Shown: piece after piece, positions 49,206-56,877 of the stretch
How positions within the stretch are numbered: the stretch's first letter is position 1
Layout of the letters: each line of letters begins with the position of its first letter
Assembly (NCBI GenBank): GCA_947624685.1
Contig: CANQLJ010000007.1
Coordinates: 1-62,091 of the forward strand
Length of the DNA stretch: 62,091 nt
Direction: 5' to 3'
DNA from: Candidatus Gastranaerophilales bacterium
GTDB taxonomy: Bacteria > Cyanobacteriota > Vampirovibrionia > Gastranaerophilales > Gastranaerophilaceae
Translations under genes and position numbers: made by a program
The notes under the pieces: generated by a model
What the model was told of the DNA's origin: nothing
Databases searched by the model: none
The model's input: only the letters and a program-made list of their open reading frames with translations

Positions 49206-49310
49206 ACCTTCTCCCTTACACTACCATATAATTTCATAATACAATAATTAATCCAAAATTCCTCAATCTCGGGGTTGAATTTTTTCGGATTATAATTAAA
49301 TATTTATTGT

Positions 49311-49856
49311 ATGAAAAATTTTCTTCTATCTTTTTTTGTTTTTTGTTTTATTTCGGGCTTTGTCCCGTTTTTTGGCTTCGGCGCAGCATTTAGCGAGACT
49401 TTAAAAGCTTCAATTAATGTTGATGAATATGTCCCAAAAGGCTTTATGGGTTCATGGGGCGTCATATCAAAGCTTGTTGACACGACAAACCCGATGCTTT
49501 TTAACTTAAACAGCAAAGATATTTGGGTGTTATCGGGCTATAGCAATGTCTTGGTCCTTGAAAATCCGCAAAGCGGCGCAATATCGTCGATTACTTTAAA
49601 AGATAAAGCGCAAAATAATGTTTTAAAATTTGAAAGACAAAAAATCGAAAACAAAAAAGACGGCAAAAAGGTTGTCTTTAAAGAAAAAGTCGAATTTATT
49701 TTAAAAGGCAAATTTTTTAGCGGATATGATACATTTATCGTCGAACAGTATAAAAACAACAAATTAATCAAAAAAGATAGCGCAAATTACCACGTCGAAG
49801 GGGTCAGAATATCAGGCCAAAACCCGAGCTCATACCTTTTAAATTCCTCCGATTAA
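49311..49856 (+). CDS. Secreted protein of unknown function
   Basis: A 181-residue exported protein that I do not recognise. A hydrophobic signal peptide spans residues 1-28 (very Phe-rich, cleavage near AAFSE). The mature part opens with ASINVDEYVPKGFMGSWGVI, followed by beta-strand-like stretches (IWVLSGYSNVLVLENPQSGA; VVFKEKVEFILKGKFFSGYD) that suggest a small barrel or lipocalin-like fold; this is only a pattern. It converges on engB and the two genes overlap by 18 bases at their 3' ends. A TATAAT at 49291-49296 lies shortly upstream. Confidence 0.65.
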   Translation: MKNFLLSFFVFCFISGFVPFFGFGAAFSETLKASINVDEYVPKGFMGSWGVISKLVDTTNPMLFNLNSKDIWVLSGYSNVLVLENPQSGAISSITLKDKAQNNVLKFERQKIENKKDGKKVVFKEKVEFILKGKFFSGYDTFIVEQYKNNKLIKKDSANYHVEGVRISGQNPSSYLLNSSD

Positions 49857-50450
49857 ATTAAAAATATATTTTAAAATTTCTTCGCCATAAGCGTTTTTAG
49901 AGGCACTTTTTGCGCTATAGATAAATGCGTCGTTTCCGAATTCTTTTTTAATTATTGATAATTTTTTGTTCATTTCATTTTTTGAAATATAGTCGCACTT
50001 GGTTAAAATATTAAAACATTTGATGTTGTTGTGTTTGAGCCAATCTTGCATTAAATAATCGTTGTTTTGAATGTCATGGCGAGCGTCGATAAATTGAATT
50101 GTCGACGCAAGGTTTTCTCTTTTTAAAAGATAATTTTCAAGGTTTTTTTGCCAGGTGTCCTGTTCTTTTTTAGATACTTTAGCATAGCCGTATCCGGGTA
50201 AATCCGCAATAATAAAAGATTTTAAATCTGTTTCAATTTCAAAAAGATTTATTAATCTAGTTTTGCCCGGGGTGTTTGAGGTTTTTGCCAATTTTAATTG
50301 ATTGACAAAAGAATTGATAAAGCTCGATTTTCCGACATTCGACCGCCCCAAAAGCGCAAACTCGGCCAGATTGGACTTCGGGCAAAGGGAGAGGTTGGGG
50401 GAGCTTATTAAAAATTTTGCGTTTTTTATTTTCATCTTGAATTTAATCAT
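49839..50450 (-). CDS. engB: Ribosome biogenesis GTPase EngB (YsxC)
   Basis: EngB/YsxC is an essential GTPase needed for maturation of the large ribosomal subunit. The 203-residue protein shows G1 GRSNVGKS, the switch segment TPGKTRLIN, G3 DLPGYG and G4 TKCD, together with FALLGRSN and the ending typical of the family. A second Met five residues in could also be the start; I keep the first. It overlaps the secreted-protein gene at the 3' end and has no close partner gene on its own strand. Confidence 0.94.
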   Translation of the reverse strand: MIKFKMKIKNAKFLISSPNLSLCPKSNLAEFALLGRSNVGKSSFINSFVNQLKLAKTSNTPGKTRLINLFEIETDLKSFIIADLPGYGYAKVSKKEQDTWQKNLENYLLKRENLASTIQFIDARHDIQNNDYLMQDWLKHNNIKCFNILTKCDYISKNEMNKKLSIIKKEFGNDAFIYSAKSASKNAYGEEILKYIFNLIGGI

Positions 50451-50519
50451 AGCATAAAAACCCCATATATTCTTATTTTAGAATCTTTTTTAAGAAATAT
50501 TACAAAATCAATTTTTTAA

Positions 50520-50558
50520 GCGCAATTTTTTGAAATAAAAAAACTTTATATATATGTA
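50520..50558 (+). promoter_or_regulatory. Promoter block of candidate ncRNA 2
   Basis: GCGCAATTTT (50520-50529) and ACTTTATATATATGTA (50543-50558) repeat the block found before candidate ncRNA 1; an ACAAAAT lies upstream in both. TTGAAA (50530-50535) and TATGTA (50553-50558) have 17 bases between them. Confidence 0.6.
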
Positions 50559-50755
50559 GAAACAAACTACCTTTTATTTATAAGGCAAGAGTCAGGTTAT
50601 AGATAAATGAATTTAGTTTGAAAATGCAATGCCATAGTTTAAGGGTTGTAAACAAGAATCGACTGAAATAAAAAAAATAATAAACAATAGCTTATAAGGA
50701 AACAAGCAAAAATTTCAAACCCTAAAAGATAGCGCATCTTTTTAGGGTTTTTAGT
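50559..50755 (+). ncRNA. Candidate ncRNA of about 195 nt
   Basis: The 320-base gap between engB and mtaB has no open frame but holds a promoter block and a terminator on the plus strand. AGTCAGGTT (about 50590) can pair with AATCGACT (about 50657), enclosing smaller hairpins, and CTTATAAGG occurs twice. Length is in the range of 6S RNA, but I cannot confirm the central bubble of that family. Transcript direction is inferred from the promoter and terminator. Confidence 0.5.
50717..50755 (+). terminator. Intrinsic terminator of candidate ncRNA 2
   Basis: AAACCCTAAAAGAT pairs with ATCTTTTTAGGGTTT around a 5-base loop AGCGC (one extra T), then TTTTTAGTTTT. Strong stem. Confidence 0.85.
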
Positions 50756-50770
50756 TTTAATTTTATTTTT

Positions 50771-52081
50771 TTAATGGAGCTCAAATTGGCTTAAATCCAC
50801 TGTTTTTAATGTGTGTCTTAAATTATCATCCTCGCTTTTAAAATATATTTTAATGTAATTTTTTGTTATTGCGCTATAAAGCCCCGTCTTTTGGGATTTT
50901 TTTTGAATGAGGATTTGAGCTTTTTCATTTTTATTTTTATCCAAGAATTTTTTGTGCAGAATTTCAGATAATTCCATAATTTTCTTAACTCTTTGTGTTT
51001 TAATAGAATCTTGTATTTGCCCATCCATAAAATAAGCCGGCGTGTTTTCTCTTTTTGAAAAGGGGAAGCAATGGATTTTACTTAACTCAAGCTTAGCTAA
51101 ATTATTATATGTCGTTTTAAAATCATCTTGCGTTTCATTTGGGAAACCGACAATAATATCAGAACCTAAATACGGCAGATGAAAACTTTCTTTTAATTTT
51201 TTAACGACATCAAAAACATCATCAACACTATATTTCCGATTCATTTGAGCTAAAGTTTTATCGCACAATGATTGAAGCGAAAGATGAAAATGGGGACAGA
51301 ATTTTTCGCTTTTTGATAAAAATTCTATCATATTATCATCAATTTCATTAATATAAAGTGACCCCAGCCGATACCTTTGGAGGGGCGTTTTTTCAATTTC
51401 TTTTATTAAATCAAGAAGGTTTTTGCCCTCATCATCAAATTGGGAGATGTGAATTCCGGTTAGTACTATTTCTTTGATGTTATTTTGGATTGCAATATCG
51501 ATTTGTTTTATTATGTTTTCAATTTTATTTGACCTTGAATTACCTCGGGCTAGAGGGATTGTACAATATGAACAGCGATTGTTGCAGCCGTCTTGGATTT
51601 TTATATTCATTCTGGTCGATTTTGGGTGATAAAGGAATTTATTTTGAAATTCTTTTGTTTTTAAAATATCTCCGACAAAGAATTTTTCTTTATTTTTTTG
51701 ATTTAAAAAATCTTCTAAATACTTTTCTATTTCAAGCTTTTCGCTGTTACCTAAGATTAAATCAATATTTGAAAAATCAAAATTTTTTTTGTTTTTATAT
51801 GTTTGAGCGCAACAACCCGTTAAAATCGTCTTAATATCGGGGTTTAACTTTTTTGCCTGATTTAAAAGATAATTCGCTTCGCTATCAGAGTGTGCGGTGA
51901 CTGAACAGGAATTGAGGATATAAAAATTCGCATTTTTGGGGTTTTCGACAAATTCATATCCTAAAGCTTCAAGATTATCTTGAATTATTTGACCTTCAAG
52001 CTGGTTTTGCTTGCAGCCTAAGGATTTAAGATAAAATTTAGAATGAAATTTGGGATGAAATTTAGGATGATAGGTTTTCAT
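50771..52081 (-). CDS. mtaB: tRNA t6A37 methylthiotransferase MtaB
   Basis: Adds a methylthio group to t6A at tRNA position 37 (ms2t6A) through radical SAM chemistry. The 436-residue protein has the N-terminal MTTase domain with SLGCKQNQ, ILNSCSVT and LTGCCAQ (three cluster cysteines), the radical SAM motif in DGCNNRCSYC and a C-terminal TRAM-like region. The usual start is MKxYLKTLGC; here MKTY is followed by HPKFHPKFHSKF before YLKSLGC, a 12-base tandem expansion. A start 12 codons further upstream adds unrelated residues, so I choose 52081. TsaC, which supplies the t6A substrate, is encoded in this window too. Confidence 0.92.
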   Translation of the reverse strand: MKTYHPKFHPKFHSKFYLKSLGCKQNQLEGQIIQDNLEALGYEFVENPKNANFYILNSCSVTAHSDSEANYLLNQAKKLNPDIKTILTGCCAQTYKNKKNFDFSNIDLILGNSEKLEIEKYLEDFLNQKNKEKFFVGDILKTKEFQNKFLYHPKSTRMNIKIQDGCNNRCSYCTIPLARGNSRSNKIENIIKQIDIAIQNNIKEIVLTGIHISQFDDEGKNLLDLIKEIEKTPLQRYRLGSLYINEIDDNMIEFLSKSEKFCPHFHLSLQSLCDKTLAQMNRKYSVDDVFDVVKKLKESFHLPYLGSDIIVGFPNETQDDFKTTYNNLAKLELSKIHCFPFSKRENTPAYFMDGQIQDSIKTQRVKKIMELSEILHKKFLDKNKNEKAQILIQKKSQKTGLYSAITKNYIKIYFKSEDDNLRHTLKTVDLSQFELH

Positions 52082-52169
52082 AAAATAAATATTATCATTA
52101 TAAAAAAGTGAAATCAAAAAACGAAAAGGCCATGTAATAAAAAGTTACAGGGCAAGCAAAAAAATTAAT

Positions 52170-52175
52170 TATAAT
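52170..52175 (+). promoter_or_regulatory. -10 box TATAAT for the rplK-rplA operon
   Basis: A perfect TATAAT 128 bases before rplK; TTACAG 19 bases upstream is a poor -35. The long leader that follows is consistent with post-transcriptional control. Confidence 0.4.
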
Positions 52176-52252
52176 GCTTGTAAAAAAATTATGTGTGTAG
52201 GATAATCGAATTAGATTTAAAGACTATTAAACATTTATGTAAAAAGTGCAAA

Positions 52253-52290
52253 TGTGGAAGGCTTTTTAAAAAAGAGCCGCAACTACCACG
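52253..52290 (+). promoter_or_regulatory. Candidate ribosomal protein L1 binding site in the leader
   Basis: UGUGG (52253-52257) pairs with CCACG (52286-52290), then AAGGCU and AGCC close an inner stem (52260-52278), leaving GCAACUA unpaired on the 3' side. This asymmetric-loop hairpin looks like the L1 sites of other bacteria and archaea (GGCU with AGCC beside an A-rich 3' loop), 14 bases before the rplK start. L1 is encoded downstream, so feedback control of the operon is plausible. Confidence 0.5.
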
Positions 52291-52303
52291 AAAGGAGAAT
52301 AAA

Positions 52304-52741
52304 ATGGCACCAAAAACAAACAAAAAAATCACCGGCAAAATCAAACTTCAAATTGAAGCCGGAAAAGCAAATCCTTCGCCTCCTGTCGGCCCCGCATTAG
52401 GCCAAAAAGGCGTCAATATTATGGATTTTTGCAAACAATTTAACGAAAGAACCGCTTCTCAAGCAGGCTACATCATCCCTGTTGTTATTGATGTATATGA
52501 AGACAGAAGCTTCGACTTTGTCACAAAATCACCGCCCGCGGCTGTTTTAATCAAAAAAGAACTCAATTTACCGAAAGGTTCTGCAACACCTAACAAAACA
52601 AAAGTCGGCGAAATCACGCAAGAACAACTTGAAAAAATTGCCAAAATCAAGATGAACGATCTTAACGCTACTTCTCTTGAAGCTGCAGTTGAAATGATTA
52701 AAGGTTCTTGCCGAGCAATGGGCGTTACAGTTAAACAATAG
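52304..52741 (+). CDS. rplK: 50S ribosomal protein L11
   Basis: L11 binds the GTPase-associated centre of 23S rRNA with L10 and is needed for factor-dependent GTP hydrolysis. The 145-residue protein has the signature [20 protein letters not shown] followed by [17 protein letters not shown], and the C-terminal RNA-binding domain ([27 protein letters not shown]). An upstream GTG frame (52193) gives a 37-residue Cys-rich extension not found in L11; AAAGGAG before ATG 52304 fixes the start. Confidence 0.97.
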   Translation: MAPKTNKKITGKIKLQIEAGKANPSPPVGPALGQKGVNIMDFCKQFNERTASQAGYIIPVVIDVYEDRSFDFVTKSPPAAVLIKKELNLPKGSATPNKTKVGEITQEQLEKIAKIKMNDLNATSLEAAVEMIKGSCRAMGVTVKQ

Positions 52742-52793
52742 AAGATGGGAGGCAATTTGAAATTGCCGTTAAACACCACAAAAGGAGAAAAAA

Positions 52794-53519
52794 ATGGCTA
52801 AATTAACCAAAAAACAAAAGAAAATAAACGAAATGTTGGAAGGCTTCGTTCAACCTACCTCGGCTCTTGAAGCAATTAAAAAGCTCCAAGAAATAGCAAG
52901 CGCAACTTCAAAGTTCGATGAAACACTTGAATGCCATATGCGCTTAGGAATCGACGTTAAACATGCAGACCAACAAATCCGCTCAACCACGGTATTACCC
53001 GCAGGATTAGGTAAGGAAGTTCGCGTTTGCGTCATTGCAAAAGCTGATTTAGTACCTCTTGCAAAAGAAGCGGGCGCCGAAGAAGCAGGAAGCGAAGAAA
53101 TCATCGACAAAATTTCAGACGGCTGGTTCGAATTTGATACATTAATCGCAACACCCGATATGATGCCGAAACTCGGTAAATTAGGTAGAGTTTTGGGGCC
53201 AAAAGGCCTTATGCCAAACCCTAAGACAGGTACAGTTACAACCGACGTTGCTCGCGCCGTAAAAGACGCAAAAGCAGGTAAAGTTGAATTTCGTGCCGAC
53301 AAACAAGGCATGATTCACGTACCTTTGGGCAAAATGAAATTTTCAACCGACGATTTAATCAAAAACTTTGCAGCTTTGGCTGATGCAATTTTGAAAGCAA
53401 AACCTGCAAGCGCAAAAGGAACATATTTAAAATCAATCTATCTTTCAACTACTATGGGCCCCGGCATCAAATTGGATGCTAAAAACACACCCGCAGAAGT
53501 TAAAGAATATGTCGGCTAG
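52794..53519 (+). CDS. rplA: 50S ribosomal protein L1
   Basis: L1 forms the mobile stalk near the E site and is the usual translational repressor of its own operon. The 241-residue protein includes VRVCVIAKADLVPLAKEAGA, the conserved LGRVLGPKGLMPNPKTGTVT followed by GKVEFRADKQGMIHVPLGKM and the tail KSIYLSTTMGPGIKLD. The gene follows rplK by 52 bases with AAAGGAG before the ATG. nusG and secE, which usually lie upstream, are not here, so the normal nusG-rplK-rplA string is broken. Confidence 0.97.
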   Translation: MAKLTKKQKKINEMLEGFVQPTSALEAIKKLQEIASATSKFDETLECHMRLGIDVKHADQQIRSTTVLPAGLGKEVRVCVIAKADLVPLAKEAGAEEAGSEEIIDKISDGWFEFDTLIATPDMMPKLGKLGRVLGPKGLMPNPKTGTVTTDVARAVKDAKAGKVEFRADKQGMIHVPLGKMKFSTDDLIKNFAALADAILKAKPASAKGTYLKSIYLSTTMGPGIKLDAKNTPAEVKEYVG

Positions 53520-53991
53520 TCTAAATATCAAAAATAAAGTTTGCACAGCTCTGAATCGCTTTCGGGCTGTGCTTTCTTATTTATTTCATTTTATTCACAA
53601 AAAATTCCTCTTTGGGGCGTTTAAAAAAATCGACGAAAAGTTTTTTAAATTTCTTTTTGTCGGCTTTTTAAATACACTTTTTAGCTATTTTTTGTATGCT
53701 TTTTTTGTTTTTATGGGCTTAAAAGCGGCGTTTGCTTTGCTTTTACAATATATAATCGGGATTTTTTGGAATTTTAAAACGACAGGGACGCTTGTTTTTA
53801 AAAATAATAATAATAAATTGATTTTTAAATTTTTTCTATGTTATATTTTTACATTTTTTATAAACGGCATTTTGCTTAATTTTTTGACAAAATCCTTCAA
53901 TAGCTATCTTTCGCAAGCCGTTTTGGTTCTGCCGATGGCAATGTTGTCGTTTGGGATTTTAAATTTTTGGGTGTTTAAGAAGCAAAAATAG
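53476..53991 (+). CDS. GtrA-like membrane protein
   Basis: A 171-residue membrane protein of the GtrA type, a group implicated in moving lipid-linked sugars across the cytoplasmic membrane. Four hydrophobic segments are visible after a basic N-terminus: around residues 60-80, 84-100, 125-145 and 150-165, with FLFVGFLNTLFSYFLYAFFV as the characteristic first helix and IIGIFWNFKTTGTLVF the typical N-F-x-x-x-x-x-x-F loop. The start overlaps the end of rplA by 44 bases; a later start at 53509 would reduce this to 11. The overlap means co-transcription with the ribosomal operon, functionally odd. Substrate unknown. Confidence 0.72.
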   Translation: MLKTHPQKLKNMSASLNIKNKVCTALNRFRAVLSYLFHFIHKKFLFGAFKKIDEKFFKFLFVGFLNTLFSYFLYAFFVFMGLKAAFALLLQYIIGIFWNFKTTGTLVFKNNNNKLIFKFFLCYIFTFFINGILLNFLTKSFNSYLSQAVLVLPMAMLSFGILNFWVFKKQK

Positions 53992-54090
53992 CGCCCGGGC
54001 TTAGTTAGCCCCCCAAAAAAATAGTCCCAAAAAGTCCTAATTAGTACCAAATGGGCCCGGTTGAACTTGACTAGATTAAGTTGAGCTGAA

Positions 54091-54120
54091 TTAAGATGAA
54101 TTAAGATGAATTAAGATGAA
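54091..54120. repeat. Three tandem copies of TTAAGATGAA
   Basis: A 10-base unit repeated three times (54091, 54101, 54111) after a degenerate copy TTAAGTTGAG. It lies in the 295-base gap between the GtrA-like gene and the next CDS; the rest of that gap shows only a C/A-rich stretch and GGGCCCGG with no gene. Confidence 0.8.
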
Positions 54121-54286
54121 ACAGGGCGCGAGCCAACCCCCCCCAAAAAAAAATAATAGAGTTGGATTTGATTTCACCAATTTGAATAAATTTAGCGCAA
54201 AAAATTTAAACGCAGTTAAAATCAACCAAACAAACCATTTTATTTATGAAAATTCTTTTGTATTCTATGGTGAAAAAGGGTATTTT

Positions 54287-54862
54287 ATGAAAAAATCGAA
54301 TTTGCAAACGCAGCCAAAAACAAAGCAAAAACGAAAAACAAAGATAAAAAAGAGTGCTTTACTTCTATGGTTTTTGATATTTTTAATAATATCAAGCATG
54401 GTTTTCTTTTTAAATAGCGCGAAATCGCAATCACAAACACAATCACAATCGCGCACGCAAAGGGAGAACAACAAAATTGCGCAAAAAATTCTTGATGATT
54501 TTATAAAAAACCTCAAAATCGCGCTTCAAGACGACATTTCTTTCCACAAAAAATTAATTGATTGTAAAAGTGCAAAATATAATTCGATGGAAATTTTAGG
54601 AAAAGTTGACGATAAATGCAGATTTCAAGCTGCTTTCAATGATAAAGATAAGGATAAGGTTAAGGATGCAAGGAGCAAAACCTTGTTCTACGATTGTCTT
54701 TTGCCCCAAGATGCCGCCAAAAGCTACGCAATAAAAGTCATAGAAAATGATAAACAATGCCTCAAATCCCTAAAAAACGGCGAAATTGCTTACCATGAAA
54801 TACCCTTTGGCGATTCTTCAATTGCAAAATTTTGTACGGTAAAAATTAAAACAGAAAATTAA
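54287..54862 (+). CDS. Single-helix membrane-anchored protein of unknown function
   Basis: A 191-residue protein with a basic N-terminus (QPKTKQKRKTKIKKS) followed by one membrane helix (ALLLWFLIFLIISSMVFFLN, about 26-45), so the bulk is probably extracytoplasmic. The exported part carries five or six cysteines (LIDCKSAK, DDKCRFQ, FYDCLLP, KQCLKSL, KFCTVKI), which fits disulfide formation by the VKOR fusion in this window. An in-frame start 57 codons upstream is open but lacks a ribosome site; AAAGGG placed 6 bases before ATG 54287 decides. A low-complexity SQSQTQ stretch follows the helix. Overall shape resembles type II anchored pilin-like or secretion-accessory proteins; no family named. 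Confidence 0.6.
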   Translation: MKKSNLQTQPKTKQKRKTKIKKSALLLWFLIFLIISSMVFFLNSAKSQSQTQSQSRTQRENNKIAQKILDDFIKNLKIALQDDISFHKKLIDCKSAKYNSMEILGKVDDKCRFQAAFNDKDKDKVKDARSKTLFYDCLLPQDAAKSYAIKVIENDKQCLKSLKNGEIAYHEIPFGDSSIAKFCTVKIKTEN

Positions 54863-54978
54863 TTTACCCTACTTTGTCCGCCAAATACACTTAAAAGGTA
54901 CTTAAAAACGCGCTCAAAAAACCCAAAACGCGCTTTAAAATAGCACTTCAAAAGGCACCAATCAAAGCCCCAAAAAGA

Positions 54979-55785
54979 CTATAGATCATCAATCATCTTT
55001 GAATCAGATTCCATATCGGACTTGAGGGTTTGGCGGACAATGTCGGCTTGGGTATCAAGCATCTTGCAAATAGTTTCGATGTTTCTGACTTTATCTTCCA
55101 AAATAACATCGGCATTATTTGTGATATTTCCCGTGATATTTTGATAAGCTGATAACGCGGCAGAACCTGTTCCCTGCATTAAATTCCCCGCAACAATTGC
55201 GCCGAGCCCAAATTCGCCCGCATAAGGAGCGATTGCCTGTAATATCCCGCCCCATCCGGAAACAAGCCCCGCAATAGGTAATAATATATTTTGTCCAAAT
55301 CCAAAACCGGCACCGGAGCCCGCGACATAAGAAGCACTGTTTATTGCGGCAATCCCTGCGGCAGGAACGGCAGCCCCTGTTGGCATGCCTGCGGCACCTC
55401 CCGTGGGAGCACCTCCCATAAGTTCAATTCCCGCAGCACCCGAGGGGAATCCTGTGAAGCTCGATAACCCCGAAACGCCAAAAGCGTTTGTTGCCGAATC
55501 ATAATAAGATTTTGAAGCGTAATTTGGCGACCAATAGGAAGTCCCCGGGATATTCATCATCGATTGCCCGCCTAAAGTGGGCATGAAGCTTGAGGGAGAA
55601 AATAAATTTGCCAATTGCCACAAAAATCCGCCCGCACTGCCGAAGCCCGAGCCTGTCGCGGTCGAACCCGAAATGGTTAAATCTCTTAACCTGTCATAAG
55701 TTTCGTATAATTCCGCCTTGGCAGCCGAACTTGCCGCTCCGTATTTATTTGCTATTGTAAGCGCATGGTCGTTTTTGTAAGACAT
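54979..55785 (-). CDS. Gly/Ala-rich protein of unknown function
   Basis: A 268-residue protein with a short helical N-terminus (ALTIANKYGAASSAAKAELYETYD) and a long Gly/Ala/Ser/Pro-rich middle (about 45-200: GSGFGSAGGFLWQ, GGAPTGGAAGMPTGAA, SGWGGILQAIAPYAGEFGLG), then a C-terminal coiled stretch with DVILEDKVRNIETICKMLDT and DIVRQTLKSDMESD. No signal peptide is evident. The make-up (helical ends, Gly/Ala-rich hydrophobic centre) recalls secreted needle/effector-like or WXG-type export substrates, but no motif is decisive. It lies next to a lytic transglycosylase gene that faces the same way. Confidence 0.6.
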   Translation of the reverse strand: MSYKNDHALTIANKYGAASSAAKAELYETYDRLRDLTISGSTATGSGFGSAGGFLWQLANLFSPSSFMPTLGGQSMMNIPGTSYWSPNYASKSYYDSATNAFGVSGLSSFTGFPSGAAGIELMGGAPTGGAAGMPTGAAVPAAGIAAINSASYVAGSGAGFGFGQNILLPIAGLVSGWGGILQAIAPYAGEFGLGAIVAGNLMQGTGSAALSAYQNITGNITNNADVILEDKVRNIETICKMLDTQADIVRQTLKSDMESDSKMIDDL

Positions 55786-55838
55786 AATCTACCTCAGAAT
55801 AACATTTTATAAGACTTTCAAAAAAATTTCCATAATAT

Positions 55839-55880
55839 AAATCGTGGATTTTTGAACAATGTTTTTAAAATCCACGATTT
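55839..55880 (-). terminator. Perfect 14-bp hairpin between lytic transglycosylase and Gly/Ala-rich gene
   Basis: AAATCGTGGATTTT (55839-55852) is perfectly complementary to AAAATCCACGATTT (55867-55880), loop 14 bases. A T-run sits about 13 bases beyond it on the minus strand, so it may be a terminator for the transglycosylase gene or an RNA stabiliser. Confidence 0.5.
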
Positions 55881-55915
55881 ATTTAATGAAATTTTTTAAA
55901 ATGTCAAAGAGAAAA

Positions 55916-56467
55916 TTAAATCATATCCGAAACGACTTCATTAACGGGGTCATTTGTTATATCTTTTGCAACCTCTTTAACAGGCACTTTTGGTGCTTCT
56001 TGAGCTTTAAAAGCGTCGTATTCTTTTTTAATGTTCTTAATAAACATCTTTGTTGCGCCAAATGGCGGGACACCGTTATATTTCGAGACATTTCCGGGCC
56101 CTGCATTATAGGCGGCAAGCGCTAAATCCATCGAACCGTATTTTTTATAAAGCATTTGATAATATTTCAAACCGCCTTCGATGTTTTCGCTCACGATGTA
56201 AGGATTAACTCCCAAGCGTTTTGCAGTGTTTGGGGTGAGCTGGTACAATCCAATCGCGCCGCGAGAGCTTTTTGCGCTTGTGTCAAAATTTGATTCAATT
56301 TTTGCGATGCTTAGAGCAATATGGGGATCCACTCCTAATTTCTTGGCTGTTTTCACAATCAACTCTTTGGTATTGTCTTGTGGCGATGGAGAAGCAAACC
56401 CGCTGTTAGGAGCAATTAGCGCAACGCAAAAAGCGACTAACAAAGTTTTAACTAGCTTTTTCGTCAT
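55916..56467 (-). CDS. Lytic transglycosylase (SLT family), secreted
   Basis: A 183-residue periplasmic enzyme that cleaves glycan strands of peptidoglycan. A signal peptide covers residues 1-25 (MTKKLVKTLLVAFCVALIAP, cleavage near GFA). The SLT domain has the catalytic Glu in SIAKIESNFD, GAIGLYQLTPNTAKRLG, and the C-terminal ALAAYNAGPGNVSKYNGVPP. A start 23 codons upstream is open but not preceded by a ribosome site; GAGGA 8 bases before ATG 56467 decides. The C-terminal KEVAKDITNDPVNEVVSDMI is a low-complexity tail. Located in front of flagellar genes, it may open the wall for the rod, but such enzymes are also general. Confidence 0.92.
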   Translation of the reverse strand: MTKKLVKTLLVAFCVALIAPNSGFASPSPQDNTKELIVKTAKKLGVDPHIALSIAKIESNFDTSAKSSRGAIGLYQLTPNTAKRLGVNPYIVSENIEGGLKYYQMLYKKYGSMDLALAAYNAGPGNVSKYNGVPPFGATKMFIKNIKKEYDAFKAQEAPKVPVKEVAKDITNDPVNEVVSDMI

Positions 56468-56677
56468 AAAATAATCCTCGTTTTCTGTTGTGACTTGGGT
56501 AAAAAACTTTGATTTCACTTCATTTTCATAGCTCAATCAAACATTGAACCCAAAACTCGTTTTTACTATAGCACAAAAAAAGTTATTTTGCAAGCCTATT
56601 GCGCTCTAATATTCCCCAAACGTTCCAGCCGTGTCGGTTTTAGACAAATTATCAAAACAAGAAAATAAAAAATTATC

Positions 56678-56707
56678 TTGCTTATTTTTGTTATTTTGTG
56701 ATAAAAT
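56678..56707 (+). promoter_or_regulatory. Promoter TTGCTT-N18-TAAAAT for tRNA-Ser
   Basis: TTGCTT (56678-56683) and TAAAAT (56702-56707), 24 bases before the mature tRNA. Confidence 0.55.
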
Positions 56708-56731
56708 CTAAAAAGATTTAATATTCATTAG

Positions 56732-56820
56732 GGAAAAATGGCCGAGTGGCTGAAGGCGGCACCCTGCTAAGGTGTTATGTGGAGAATTCTGCATCGAGGG
56801 TTCGAATCCCTCTTTTTCCG
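56732..56820 (+). tRNA. tRNA-Ser (GCU)
   Basis: An 89-base class II tRNA. Acceptor GGAAAAA pairs with TTTTTCC, the D arm reads GCCGAGTGGCTGAAGGC, the anticodon loop CTGCTAA is closed by CACC/GGTG and gives anticodon GCU (AGC/AGU codons), the long variable arm follows, and GAGGGTTCGAATCCCTC is the T arm. G is the discriminator base, as expected for serine. CCA is not encoded, so it must be added after transcription. Confidence 0.97.
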
Positions 56821-56823
56821 AAT

Positions 56824-56875
56824 TAAAAGGGTTTTAGAGAATATCTAAAGCCCTTTTAATATTTATTTTTATTTT
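56824..56875 (+). terminator. Intrinsic terminator after tRNA-Ser
   Basis: AAAAGGG-TTTTAGA pairs with TCTAAAG-CCCTTTT (one wobble, 5-base loop), extended to TT/AA at the ends, followed by ATTTATTTTTATTTTTTTT. Confidence 0.85.
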
Positions 56876-56877
56876 TT

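Noticed and set aside
52193..52303. Cys-rich 37-residue N-terminal extension of L11 ([11 protein letters not shown])
   Set aside because: The strong AAAGGAG and the normal L11 start at 52304 explain the gene; the stretch overlaps the leader hairpin.
52850..53311. 153-codon antisense open frame within rplA
   Set aside because: Ribosomal protein L1 on the other strand is certain; antisense frame has no start signals.
53992..54090. GCCCGGGC and GGGCCCGG as a terminator after the GtrA-like gene
   Set aside because: The two blocks are about 55 bases apart with a poorly pairing interior and no T-run.
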